This document shows, in pieces, positions 1 through 7,997 of a DNA stretch of 64,000 nucleotides (position 1 is its first letter; each line of letters begins with the position of its first letter). A program made the position numbers and the translations under genes. Origin of the DNA: an uncultured Acetatifactor sp. (lineage in GTDB: Bacteria; Bacillota; Clostridia; Lachnospirales; Lachnospiraceae). Under the pieces are notes generated by a model. It was not told the origin of the DNA. It did no database searches and saw nothing but the letters and a program-made list of their open reading frames with translations. Where the stretch lies: assembly GCA_934394665.1 (NCBI GenBank), contig CAKRRS010000004.1, positions 1-64,000 of the forward strand, in the 5' to 3' direction.

Positions 1-243
1 AAGGGTACAGGGAAGACTTTTTGTTCCGCTGTACCCTTCTTCTCAAACACCAAGGGTACAGGGAAGACTTTTTGCTCCGCTGTACCCTTCTTTTCAAACT
101 TCAAGGGCACAGGGAAGATTTTTTCCTCCGTTGTACCCTTCTTTTCAAACGCTAAGGGTACAGGGAAGACTTTTTCATTCTCTGTACCCTTCTTTTCAAA
201 CGCCAAGGGCACAGGAGAATATTTTTATCTTCTGTGCCCATAA
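1..243. repeat. 51-bp tandem repeat array, each unit a hairpin
   Basis: Units begin at 1, 52, 103, 154 and 205. The first four are exactly 51 bp and the fifth is truncated and diverged near 240. Each unit starts with AAGGGTACAG and carries the reverse complement CTGTACCCTT about 18 bases later, so every unit can form a 10-bp stem. In unit 5 both arms changed together (GGGCACA with TGTGCCC), and in unit 3 the single change leaves a G-U pair only in a minus-strand transcript. This hints that structure is selected in RNA from the minus strand, which would be the 3' side of the gene ending at 322. Because 51 is a multiple of three, plus frame 1 stays open as a 17-residue repeat (KGTGK...VPFFSN) up to a TAA at 241-243, with no start codon inside the window. 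The array runs off the left edge. Confidence 0.9.
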
Positions 244-321
244 AAGCATCCCGACTAAAAATAGTCAGCCATCTGCGTGGAGTATAGAAAAATATTTGCT
301 TAACTAACTTTCAAGTTACCT

Positions 322-735
322 TCACAATTCCTGCACAATCTTTTCATAAGCCTCAGGTTCCAACGCATATCCAAGATAGGCAATTCCCCGGTAGACAGTC
401 TCCGGAATATCTGCTGCCGGCGTGGAAGACAACAGTCTGTTCCGAATAGCCAGCACTAATTGTTGCTTTGCCTCAATGATTTCAGTATCCGCCGCATAAT
501 ACTGCGTCATGTTGTAATCCGAGGTATTGCCGCAGGGATTCAGGCAGGTGGCACAGTCCGGCGCGATGTGGAACTTCTCTTCGTGAATCTTCTGTACTAT
601 TGCTTCCTCGCTGTTCTGGTCCGTCAGATGTAAAAAAGCCTCTCTGATCACCTGGTCCGTCTGCTCCGTTTTTCCGTTATTGGATACCGCTCCCACCAGA
701 CCGATCAATGCACTGATAATGTTATCTCCCTGCAT
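322..735 (-). CDS. small cysteine-motif protein of unknown function
   Basis: 137 residues from the ATG at 735; a TTG eight codons upstream is possible but less likely. I do not recognise the family. The visible landmark is a motif near the middle, CATCLNPCGN followed by TSDYNM, whose three cysteines could bind a metal or Fe-S centre. The rest is predicted mainly helical, with no signal peptide or membrane segment. It lies 107 bp downstream of the dicluster ferredoxin gene on the same strand and beyond that a divergent Crp/Fnr regulator, so a role with that ferredoxin in redox or nitrosative stress is an inference. The 51-bp hairpin array follows about 80 bp past its stop. Confidence 0.75.
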   Translation of the reverse strand: MQGDNIISALIGLVGAVSNNGKTEQTDQVIREAFLHLTDQNSEEAIVQKIHEEKFHIAPDCATCLNPCGNTSDYNMTQYYAADTEIIEAKQQLVLAIRNRLLSSTPAADIPETVYRGIAYLGYALEPEAYEKIVQEL

Positions 736-842
736 TTTCCTACCCTTGCCTTCCTGCAAATCTATCTTTTTCTAAAGCCCATTGCCATTCACGTAAAATA
801 GATCTCTGAATGATCGACAACCAGGCTTTCTGCCCTGTAATT

Positions 843-1589
843 CTACTCAAGAATTTCCCCATCGATAGAAATCGTGGTTACCTGCCAGGGTAAAAACTTG
901 CCGCTGTCCTGGATTGCTTTCTTCGCTGCCATCTCCAGTCCACCGCAACAGGGCACTTCCATGCGGACGATGGTCACTGACTGAATGTCATTGTTCCTGA
1001 TAATCTCGGTCAGTTTTTCGCTGTAATTTACCGCGTCGAGTTTCGGACAGCCGATCAGAGTCACCTTGCCGCGAATGAATTCCTGATGGAAATTCGCATA
1101 GGCATAAGCCGTGCAGTCTGCCGCAATGAGCAATTTTGCGCCTTCGAAATAAGGTGCCTGTACCGGAGCCAGCTTGATCTGTACCGGCCAGTTGCCAAGC
1201 TGGGATTTCATCACAACATTCGTATTGTATGCTGTCGTATTTTCTGTTGTAGTCTCTTCGTTCTGACTGCGTTTCATCTGACGCATTCTGCTGCCGGGGC
1301 ATCCTGCATGGGGCAGCTGCATGCCTTCACGCTGCATTTTCGCCTGCTGTTTTTCCAACTGTGCCTGCTTTACCGCTGCCTCATCATAAGCCGGAGCCTC
1401 CCGTTCTTCAAAAGTGATTGCACCGGTAGGGCATCCCGGCAGACAATCACCAAATCCGTCACAGAAATGCTCTCTCACCAGCTTTGCCTTTCCGTCGATG
1501 ATATCTATTGCGCCTTCATGACATGCGGTTGCACAGATTCCGCAGCCGTTACACTTGTCCTCGTCAATGTGAATAATTTTCCGAATCAT
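843..1589 (-). CDS. 4Fe-4S dicluster ferredoxin-like protein with C-terminal domain
   Basis: 248 residues. The start at 1589 is chosen because AAGGAGG lies five bases upstream; a longer reading to 1625 lacks a ribosome site. The N-terminus carries one classic cluster motif, CNGCGICATACHEG (Cys13, 16, 19, 23), and a second variant cluster with Cys43, Cys49 and Cys53-Pro. A Met- and Gln-rich linker leads to a C-terminal domain of about 110 residues containing a PCCGG motif. Proteins of this build often sit beside hybrid-cluster protein (hcp) genes in Clostridia and are thought to feed it electrons, but no hcp gene is visible here. It is divergent from the Crp/Fnr regulator at 1825, which probably controls it. 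Confidence 0.85.
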   Translation of the reverse strand: MIRKIIHIDEDKCNGCGICATACHEGAIDIIDGKAKLVREHFCDGFGDCLPGCPTGAITFEEREAPAYDEAAVKQAQLEKQQAKMQREGMQLPHAGCPGSRMRQMKRSQNEETTTENTTAYNTNVVMKSQLGNWPVQIKLAPVQAPYFEGAKLLIAADCTAYAYANFHQEFIRGKVTLIGCPKLDAVNYSEKLTEIIRNNDIQSVTIVRMEVPCCGGLEMAAKKAIQDSGKFLPWQVTTISIDGEILE

Positions 1590-1636
1590 ACGTTCCTCCT
1601 TGATTTTTCTTGTTTCAACATACATGGTATCATAAG

Positions 1637-1751
1637 CTCATGATATCACGATTCGCATCTTCGATGCTCTCCGTTGCTTCGCAACTATCGTGATCCAATT
1701 TGTCATTCGTCAATCGCGCAAGCGTGTTGATTCACTTGCACTCATAATATC
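1637..1751. repeat. structured intergenic element flanked by 11-bp direct repeats
   Basis: An outer inverted repeat ATCACGAT (1645-1652) / ATCGTGAT (1687-1694) encloses two small perfect hairpins, GCATC-TTC-GATGC (1655-1667) and GTTGC-TTC-GCAAC (1673-1685). Together they form a three-way junction. The block is bounded by near-identical direct repeats, CTCATGATATC (1637-1647) and CTCATAATATC (1741-1751). This looks like a small dispersed repeat element or a structured leader in the divergent ferredoxin/Crp intergenic region. Which of the two cannot be decided from one copy. Confidence 0.5.
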
Positions 1752-1824
1752 TTGACTTTCTGCCATGATTATATTAGAATTCTCTGCATTAGTATGTTGT
1801 TTTTCCAACAAAAGGAGACTTATT

Positions 1825-2478
1825 ATGAACAATCCGCTCTTTCAGAATATTTCACCGGACGAGATTCCCGTTATGTTAAAACGGCTGCATGCGTATACAA
1901 AAGCTTATCAAAAAGAAGAATATATCAAGTATGCCGGCGACCCGGTGGATTTTATCGGTATCGTGCAGTCCGGATCCATTCATGTATTGCAGGATGACTA
2001 CTACGGCAACCGCAATATCACCGCTTCGATCTCCGAGGGTTCCCTGTTCGGAGAAGCCTTTGCCTGTGCCGGGATTCCGATCCTCCCGGTGGATATCGTA
2101 GCTGCCGAGGATTGCTCGATCACTTTTCTGAATGCAAAAGCAATCTTGAATACGTGTGACAATGGCTGCAAATTCCATCATACTCTGGTGCAAAATCTTC
2201 TTGGCATCGTTGCGCAAAAAAATATCTACCTGAATCAGAAAATCAAATACACTTCCCGGAAGACGACCCGTGAAAAGCTAATGGCCTATCTCACGGATCA
2301 GGCAACGAAAAAAGGAAGCAATGATTTCACGATTCCTTTTAACCGGCAGGAACTGGCTGATTATCTCGGCGTAGAAAGAAGCGCCATGTCCACAGAACTC
2401 GGCCAGCTCGTTAAGCTTGGCGTCCTGCAGACACAGCGCAGTCACTTTACATTATTAAAACCTTTGGATGACATCTGA
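1825..2478 (+). CDS. Crp/Fnr family transcriptional regulator
   Basis: 217 residues. The start at 1825 is set by AAAGGAGA eight bases upstream; a longer frame from 1765 has no ribosome site. The N-terminal half is a cyclic-nucleotide-binding-type beta-barrel (GIVQSGSIHVLQDD, then SEGSLFGEAFACAG), followed by a dimerisation helix and a C-terminal winged helix-turn-helix (FNRQELADYLGVERSAMSTE). There is no Fnr-like N-terminal cysteine cluster. Crp/Fnr proteins next to ferredoxin genes in anaerobes often respond to nitric oxide or redox state (HcpR type); that role here is inferred from position. It is divergent from the ferredoxin gene and the only plus-strand gene in this part of the window. 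Confidence 0.88.
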   Translation: MNNPLFQNISPDEIPVMLKRLHAYTKAYQKEEYIKYAGDPVDFIGIVQSGSIHVLQDDYYGNRNITASISEGSLFGEAFACAGIPILPVDIVAAEDCSITFLNAKAILNTCDNGCKFHHTLVQNLLGIVAQKNIYLNQKIKYTSRKTTREKLMAYLTDQATKKGSNDFTIPFNRQELADYLGVERSAMSTELGQLVKLGVLQTQRSHFTLLKPLDDI

Positions 2479-2562
2479 CCTCCGTGAAAACGACGCTATA
2501 AATCCGCTATAATCAATTCCGGCTTATAACTCTTTATGTCCGTAATCACATAATCGGCTGTC

Positions 2563-3513
2563 TTACAATGAATAAAACTCCGAAATCACCTTTTTCAGTA
2601 CTTCCGCAGAATTTTTTAATTCTGTCAGTTCTTTTTCATTGAGTGCAATAGGAACGACCGTCTCAATGCCGTTTTCATCCACCACTGCCGGGATACTTAA
2701 GACCACATCCTGCAGACCATACTCCCCGGTCATCAGACTTGATACCGGCAGAATCGACTGTTCATTGCGGACGATTGCAGCGCAGATCCTGCATACCGCC
2801 ATGGCGATTCCGTAATAGGTGGCGTGTTTTCTGGCAATGATCTCGTAAGCGCTGTTTTTCACGCTGTTGAAAATCTTCTCCATGGCTGCCTCATGGTCAT
2901 GATGTCCGCGCAATTCGCAGAAATCATGAATCGGCATGCCACCGACTCTGGCGTGGCTCCATGCCGCCAGTTCACTGTCACCGTGCTCACCGATGATAAA
3001 TGCATGCACACTCCGGCTGTCCACCCCCAGATGCTCTCCTAATTCATGCCGAAATCTTCCGGTATCCAGTACAGTTCCGGACCCGATGACACGATTCGCG
3101 GGATACCCGGATTCCTTCAGCGCAATATAGGTCAGAATATCTACCGGATTCGATACGATCAGAAGGATTCCCTCAAACGGGCGCTTCTTGATCTCTCCGA
3201 TGATGGATTTCATAATAGCACTGTTTTTCTTGATCAAGTCCAGCCTGGTCTCATCCGGCTTCTGGTTTGCGCCGGCTGTGATGACGATAACTGCTGCATC
3301 TGAGATATCATCATAATCCCCTGCATATATTTTCATGGGACTGGCGAATGCCATGCCGTGGCTGATGTCCATTGCCTCACCTTCTGCCCGTCTGTGATCC
3401 GCATCGATCAACACCATCTCGGAAAAAAGTTTACTCTGCATTAAGGCGAATGCGGACGATGATCCTACAAATCCGCACCCGATCACCACTACTTTTCTGC
3501 TGTCGATACTCAT
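2563..3513 (-). CDS. ldh: L-lactate dehydrogenase
   Basis: 316 residues, the normal length for the family. It interconverts pyruvate and L-lactate with NADH in the cytoplasm. The Rossmann motif is GCGFVGSS near residue 12. Substrate and catalytic residues are present: Arg90 in the DETR loop, Asp150 and Arg153 in LDTGRFR, and the proton-relay His177 in IGEHGDS. The family's allosteric His/Arg site for fructose-1,6-bisphosphate cannot be judged by eye. A clear AGGAGG lies eight bases before the ATG. It follows the rubredoxin-fusion gene by 12 bp and so shares its strong promoter, which links NADH reoxidation to oxygen handling. Malate dehydrogenase is the main alternative, but the DETR/LDTGRFR pattern favours lactate. 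Confidence 0.93.
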   Translation of the reverse strand: MSIDSRKVVVIGCGFVGSSSAFALMQSKLFSEMVLIDADHRRAEGEAMDISHGMAFASPMKIYAGDYDDISDAAVIVITAGANQKPDETRLDLIKKNSAIMKSIIGEIKKRPFEGILLIVSNPVDILTYIALKESGYPANRVIGSGTVLDTGRFRHELGEHLGVDSRSVHAFIIGEHGDSELAAWSHARVGGMPIHDFCELRGHHDHEAAMEKIFNSVKNSAYEIIARKHATYYGIAMAVCRICAAIVRNEQSILPVSSLMTGEYGLQDVVLSIPAVVDENGIETVVPIALNEKELTELKNSAEVLKKVISEFYSL

Positions 3514-3525
3514 ATCGTTTACCTC

Positions 3526-4149
3526 CTATTTCACTACTTTCTCAAAGTCCGATGCCGGATGCTTACACAGCGGACAGATAAAATCTTCCGGCAGTTCTTC
3601 TCCCACATACTCATAGCCGCAGATCGTACAGCGCCATATCGTCTGACCCTCCACTGTCTTACCGACCTCCTGGGGCTTGGGTTTTACCTTCTCCTGATAA
3701 TATTCATAGTTTGCGGAAGCGTCCTCGCTTAAGACTTCCATTTCCGTCACTTCCCCGATAAACATGGTATGGGATCCCAGGTCTACGGTCTGGCTTACCT
3801 TTACGGAAATATAAGCATTGGTTCCTTCTGTAATATAAGGAATGCCGTTTGCTGCATTTTCATAACCGGAATATCCAGCGAACTTATCCACTTCCCTGCC
3901 GGACTGAAAACCGAACCGTTGGTACAGGGAGAAATCCGCTGCCTTGCTGATGACTGAGACATTGAACACACCGGTTTTCAACAACATATCATGCGTAGCA
4001 TTTGCCTTATTCACACATACGCAGATTTGGTTCGGCGCAGAAGCTGCCTGAATTGCGGTGTTCACGACACAGCCGTTTGCCTTCTCTTTGTCTTTGGTGG
4101 TTACTACATATAATCCATAACTTAATTTGTACATTGCCTTCTTATCCAT
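3526..4149 (-). CDS. hrb: high-molecular-weight rubredoxin (flavin reductase-rubredoxin fusion)
   Basis: 207 residues. Residues 1 to about 155 form a flavin-reductase-like FMN-binding domain. Residues 170-207 form a rubredoxin with the iron ligands Cys174, Cys177, Cys192 and Cys195 (CTICGYE and CPLCKHP). In related anaerobes this fusion passes electrons from NADH to flavodiiron or peroxide-reducing proteins and so helps detoxify oxygen or nitric oxide. No flavodiiron gene is in the window. AAGGAGAG sits seven bases before the ATG. It is the first gene of a likely two-gene operon with ldh, read from a perfect consensus promoter about 150 bp upstream. Confidence 0.92.
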   Translation of the reverse strand: MDKKAMYKLSYGLYVVTTKDKEKANGCVVNTAIQAASAPNQICVCVNKANATHDMLLKTGVFNVSVISKAADFSLYQRFGFQSGREVDKFAGYSGYENAANGIPYITEGTNAYISVKVSQTVDLGSHTMFIGEVTEMEVLSEDASANYEYYQEKVKPKPQEVGKTVEGQTIWRCTICGYEYVGEELPEDFICPLCKHPASDFEKVVK

Positions 4150-4295
4150 GTCTTTTCTCTCCTTTTCTTCTGCGGTCTGCTTTCTATTTATTCATTTAGT
4201 ATCTCTTACCTGCTGCGTTTTATTTATCGCATTACTTATTTTGTACTTCTCTTCTTGTTTGCTCTTTCGGCTTCTTCTTTTATTTCTTTATGCTG

Positions 4296-4324
4296 ATTAT
4301 ATCTCATGTTAAATTGTCTGTCAA
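4296..4324 (-). promoter_or_regulatory. consensus sigma-A promoter for hrb-ldh
   Basis: On the minus strand TTGACA (4319-4324), a 17-bp spacer and TATAAT (4296-4301) match the sigma-A consensus at all twelve positions. Transcription would start near 4289, leaving a purine-rich leader of about 140 bases before hrb. Confidence 0.85.
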
Positions 4325-4370
4325 TAATATCAGTAATGATTCCTGTTTTTATTTTATTCATTCTATGAAA

Positions 4371-4400
4371 ATACACCGGTATCTTCTGATACCGATGTAT
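4371..4400 (-). terminator. terminator-like hairpin below the transglutaminase-like gene
   Basis: Near-perfect 13-bp inverted repeat (4371-4383 with 4388-4400) around the loop TTCT. It is followed on the minus strand by TTTTC and on the plus strand by CTTTTAT. It lies between the gene ending at 4589 and the hrb promoter, where it would insulate the two transcripts. Confidence 0.65.
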
Positions 4401-4588
4401 CTTTTATATTCTATCGCTGTATTGCTATGAGCCTGATACCACAGTTCTCTTCCCTATGCACACTATGATTCAGCCCGAAAGCAACCTACATATAAAACTC
4501 GTGTTATGATAAACCCTTCCTCATAGAAAACACACTTAGCCTGCAAGCAAGTGGGATTGTTTTCTATGGGCAAGCTATTATATATCAA

Positions 4589-6277
4589 TTAATACGTCAC
4601 GACATTATGATATACTCTGTAATACCCGTCGCCGATATCCACAATCTGAAGTTGAATTGCAAAATTCTGCATTCCGAGACTCTTTAATACATCCACGACG
4701 TATCCCTGCTCATAAGCTCCGGTATTGTACGACTGTTCGATGGCACCCCACAGACTCTTTGGTACCACGTTGTCGAAATGTCTGTCACCGCTTCCCAATG
4801 CTGTCAGCTGCTTCTTACAATCTTCATAATAAGATGTCAGATCATTCAAAGCATCTGTCCGTACAGATGAAGTTCCCGAACTGCTGCCGGAATTCGTGCT
4901 GTCTCCGGTACTGCCGGACGGATATCGCAACGGTTCCTGCGGATTCGGATTGATGTAGTCGCTTAAGTTATTTCCCGTAGAGCCACCGTTTCCATCATTA
5001 CTGCTGCCGTCGGCTGCACTCATTTCTCCGCTTCCGGTATTCGAATCCCCCGATATCTGCTGTCCGTTTGCTCCGGTACTTCCCGATGTATTGCCTGTCC
5101 CATCCGGAATTCCGCTCGGATCGCCGACAGTTGTCTCGTCTGAACCAGCGGCATCCCCCTGGCTATAAGCACTGCCGTTACAAGCCGGCAGGTATACCGA
5201 CAGATTCTGTCTCACATGGGTGGACGCATACTCCGCATCCGATTTGTTAAAATAATCATAGCGGATCGTATTCGCATCATCCCAGGTCACATCGACATTA
5301 TAATATCCGTCATCCAACTTCACGATATTCCATGCATGATCTCCTCCGGAATACCCGGTGCAATAATAACAGGGAATTCCCAACTGCTGCAGCAGATACT
5401 GATATGCCCTGGCATACCCGGCACATACACTTCTTCCGTTTACCAGTGCACTGTAAGCACTCTGGTTCATCTCCGCCGTCAGATCATAACTAACCGCCGC
5501 AGCCAGTGCATCATGTACGTATTTTTCTTTCTCATAATCACTGTTCAGTGCGCCGGCGCCGGAGAGAATATTTTGCGCCGCTGCGTTAAATTGTGTCTTT
5601 GCATTCTCTAAATCATTTACCGTACGGTTATATTTCAGATCGATCTCCACGCATTGCCCGTTGCCCCTATATTTTCCGGAATACCCGGTCTCCAGCCAGA
5701 ATAACTCCGGATGATCCCCAATCACCGCTTCAAAAGCTGTCCTCACATCCCCGGCAGTCACCGTCTGCTCCGGTGCGAACCGTGCCGTCACCGCCTGCGC
5801 ATTTGCAAAAATTTGACGATAAATTGCCTGCTGATTCTCCGACAACATCTGATAATAAGGATACTCTTCCGCAGCAAAATCAAGGTTTTCTCCCAACTCT
5901 CCGGGAGCTAACGTTTCCTCCAGATTCTGTGCTTCTTCGTCCGGCACTTCCTGGTCTTCAGACTGTACCGGTGTAAATCCGGTCTTGCCGCTGACATCTT
6001 CCGGTATCTGCATCTGGTCCATTGCAGGTGCCACATACCCGTTTGTATCTCCCGGCAGCCCATTCGGAAGTGTCACACTGATATTTCCGTTTCCTGATAT
6101 AGCATTTCCCACACTTTCTGTACCGTTGGTACCTGCACCGTTTTCTGCGGTATTGCCATACAGTCTCTGTGCAAGAGAATTTGTCATATCGGGATTCAGG
6201 GCAAATACCAGAATTGCCCCACATAACAGCAGGCAGATCACCGCGATTCCTATCATGATCTGATTGATTATCTTCAT
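4589..6277 (-). CDS. membrane-anchored or secreted transglutaminase-like protein
   Basis: 562 residues. One hydrophobic segment at 7-27 follows a short basic start, so the rest is outside the membrane, anchored or released. A low-complexity Gly/Asn-rich stretch (40-130) leads to a transglutaminase-like core with a complete Cys-His-Asp triad: Cys285 in SVCAGYA, His314 in DHAWN and Asp329 in VDVTWDD. A second Ser/Gly/Asn/Thr-rich linker (about 375-470) separates this from a distinct C-terminal domain of about 90 residues. In bacteria such cores act as peptidases or amide-bond enzymes on cell-wall or surface proteins; the substrate is unknown. AGGAG lies eight bases before the ATG. It is 96 bp downstream of the lipoprotein gene and probably cotranscribed. 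Confidence 0.85.
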   Translation of the reverse strand: MKIINQIMIGIAVICLLLCGAILVFALNPDMTNSLAQRLYGNTAENGAGTNGTESVGNAISGNGNISVTLPNGLPGDTNGYVAPAMDQMQIPEDVSGKTGFTPVQSEDQEVPDEEAQNLEETLAPGELGENLDFAAEEYPYYQMLSENQQAIYRQIFANAQAVTARFAPEQTVTAGDVRTAFEAVIGDHPELFWLETGYSGKYRGNGQCVEIDLKYNRTVNDLENAKTQFNAAAQNILSGAGALNSDYEKEKYVHDALAAAVSYDLTAEMNQSAYSALVNGRSVCAGYARAYQYLLQQLGIPCYYCTGYSGGDHAWNIVKLDDGYYNVDVTWDDANTIRYDYFNKSDAEYASTHVRQNLSVYLPACNGSAYSQGDAAGSDETTVGDPSGIPDGTGNTSGSTGANGQQISGDSNTGSGEMSAADGSSNDGNGGSTGNNLSDYINPNPQEPLRYPSGSTGDSTNSGSSSGTSSVRTDALNDLTSYYEDCKKQLTALGSGDRHFDNVVPKSLWGAIEQSYNTGAYEQGYVVDVLKSLGMQNFAIQLQIVDIGDGYYRVYHNVVTY

Positions 6278-6373
6278 CTTTTTTACTCCTGATGTCCTAC
6301 TTGGACGTTACCGTGCATTCCTTTTTACAACGTTTTGCATCTTTGTCCACTGCTTTTCCTGTGCTCAGTCTTC

Positions 6374-7747
6374 TTATTCCTCTGTTTCTTCTGCACTGAG
6401 CAGCCCATCCGCCGAATACCGGTTTGTCGCATTCCACAGAATCCATTCCTCATATCCTGCATCATATACTGCCTGGATCTGTTCTCTGATCTGGGTACCG
6501 CCATAGGATATATGTCCCGACACCCAGGTAGCGGTAAATGCCTGCAGCCAGGGTCTTACCACTGCGCGGTCTTGTTCCGGAATCCCCTGTAATTCTTCAT
6601 AAGAGCCCTGCATTGCCGAAAGTACCGTCTCATAAGGATTGGCATCCGGCACTTTCAAGCCAAACACACCGTTTGCATAATGCGAAGGATACACCATAGG
6701 GCTGATGGCATCCACAGTACACCCCAGTGCCACATAGTCCTGTCCTACTGTCTGTACATCCGTCTCGCTTCCGATGATCGTGCCGAACACGTCTGCTGTG
6801 ACGACACATTGTTTTTCATGCAGCCTTTCTCCCGCATAAGCCAGGAAATCCTGAATTGCCTGCCGTTTCGGATACGTACTCATATCCACGCCGTATTCCG
6901 CAGCATCCGCATCCGCCCCTACCGGGAATCTCACATAATCATACTGGATCTCGTCAAATCCAAGCTCCGCAGCCATCTCGGCAAGTTCCGTCAGATACTC
7001 CCACACTTCCTGTCTGTAGGGATTCACCCAGGCAAGTCCGTTGGCATCCGCCACCGGTTTCCCGTCCGGTTTTTTTAGCGCAAGTTCCGGTCTGGCTGCC
7101 GCCAGGCAGGGATCCTTGAAGCAAACGATCCGTGCGATCGTATAGATTTTGTGCTCTTTTAATTCCTGCATCAACGCCTGAATATCACGGATATAGCGCA
7201 CTCCGGCACCCATCTCGGTCACGGTATCCAACACCGGGATATCCGCTGTAATTTCATCATTGTTTAGTTTAAATGTGATATTTCCTTCGTCATTTTTTAC
7301 ATCAATGACCATCGTATTGAGTTCTGTCTCATCCACTAAGCGGATCAGATCCTCCATTCCTGCACTTCCTGCTCTGGGACCTGTGACATAGATTCCTCTG
7401 ACCTTTGTACGCTCTGCCATGCGGTCAGAGGTCGTCTGTTCCGTAATTTCCTCCTCCCGGGACTCTGCACCGGTATTCACTGTCTGACCCGAGGTCTCGT
7501 TTTCTGTCGCTGCTATATCGGCATTTTGTGCCGTATCGGTATTCTGCATCATGTCTCCCTGCACCACATCCCCGGCACTTACAGCTTCCTGCATTAGCGT
7601 TTCCCAGGCAGCCGGATCTCCGGTGCTGACCGCTGCCGCGGCATCTGTCAGATTTATCCCTGTATCCGTCCCACAGCCGGTCATGCAAAATGCAAGCAGG
7701 ATTCCCATAGCCAGAAATCTCTTCCATAGACTGTTATATCGTATCAT
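6374..7747 (-). CDS. lipoprotein with DUF4015-type putative glycoside hydrolase domain
   Basis: 457 residues. It begins with a lipoprotein signal (hydrophobic run, then MTGC with the lipidated Cys near 25), so it is anchored outside the membrane. A Thr/Asn-rich spacer to about residue 110 is followed by a predicted TIM-barrel glycosidase-like domain, starting at RGIYVTGPRAG and including TMVIDVKNDEG, GFDEIQYDYVRFP and SPMVYPSHY. This pattern fits DUF4015, whose substrates are not established to my knowledge. With the neighbouring transglutaminase-like gene it forms a two-gene cell-envelope unit. A weak promoter (-10 TATAAT at 7797-7802) lies upstream. Confidence 0.82.
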   Translation of the reverse strand: MIRYNSLWKRFLAMGILLAFCMTGCGTDTGINLTDAAAAVSTGDPAAWETLMQEAVSAGDVVQGDMMQNTDTAQNADIAATENETSGQTVNTGAESREEEITEQTTSDRMAERTKVRGIYVTGPRAGSAGMEDLIRLVDETELNTMVIDVKNDEGNITFKLNNDEITADIPVLDTVTEMGAGVRYIRDIQALMQELKEHKIYTIARIVCFKDPCLAAARPELALKKPDGKPVADANGLAWVNPYRQEVWEYLTELAEMAAELGFDEIQYDYVRFPVGADADAAEYGVDMSTYPKRQAIQDFLAYAGERLHEKQCVVTADVFGTIIGSETDVQTVGQDYVALGCTVDAISPMVYPSHYANGVFGLKVPDANPYETVLSAMQGSYEELQGIPEQDRAVVRPWLQAFTATWVSGHISYGGTQIREQIQAVYDAGYEEWILWNATNRYSADGLLSAEETEE

Positions 7748-7883
7748 TTATGATCTGTTATCTCCTGTATTTTCATGTTTTATAAACATTAGTTACATTA
7801 TATTTGATCGGCAACGAACAAAACAGTGATCTCGCCGGGGCATGCGCTGCCGGGATCGACTGCTGTTATTTTCATACCGCTAC

Positions 7884-7914
7884 TTCGGGCGGTTCTTCTA
7901 CGGAACCGCCCGAA
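7884..7914. repeat. GC-rich inverted repeat in a 250-bp intergenic gap
   Basis: A 12-bp perfect stem, TTCGGGCGGTTC (7884-7895) with GAACCGCCCGAA (7903-7914). On neither strand does a U-tract follow it directly, so it is not a canonical terminator in either direction. It lies between the stop at 7998 and the start at 7747 of two minus-strand genes, so it would be a 3' structure of the upstream operon. Nothing else is evident in 7748-7997 except the weak promoter of the lipoprotein gene. Confidence 0.6.
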
Positions 7915-7997
7915 AAAGCCCGTTTTACCGTCATGGACGGAGCTTCCGGTCACTTACAGACACTGCTTCTGTCCGAAGCGATATCAGGATCAGTATG

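Larger units (their letters stand above)
4150..4588. other. 439-bp intergenic region: promoter, terminator-like hairpin, second hairpin
   Basis: No coding potential of note. It holds the hrb-ldh promoter (4296-4324) with a long purine-rich minus-strand leader, a hairpin with a U-rich tail (4371-4400) and a second stem-loop at 4522-4568 (CATAGAAAACA pairing with TGTTTTCTATG, with a smaller inner stem). The second hairpin lies 20 bp past the stop of the transglutaminase-like gene and lacks a U-tract, so it may protect the 3' end of that transcript. Confidence 0.7.

Noticed and set aside
1..243. CRISPR array
   Set aside because: The whole 51-bp unit repeats; there are no unique spacers between short constant repeats, and no cas genes are in the window.
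1086..1643. 185-codon plus-strand frame opposite the ferredoxin gene
   Set aside because: Antisense to a protein with clear 4Fe-4S motifs; no ribosome site and no recognisable domain.
7884..7914. Rho-independent terminator at the GC-rich inverted repeat
   Set aside because: The T run lies on the wrong side of the stem for the minus-strand operon, so it was recorded as an inverted repeat only.
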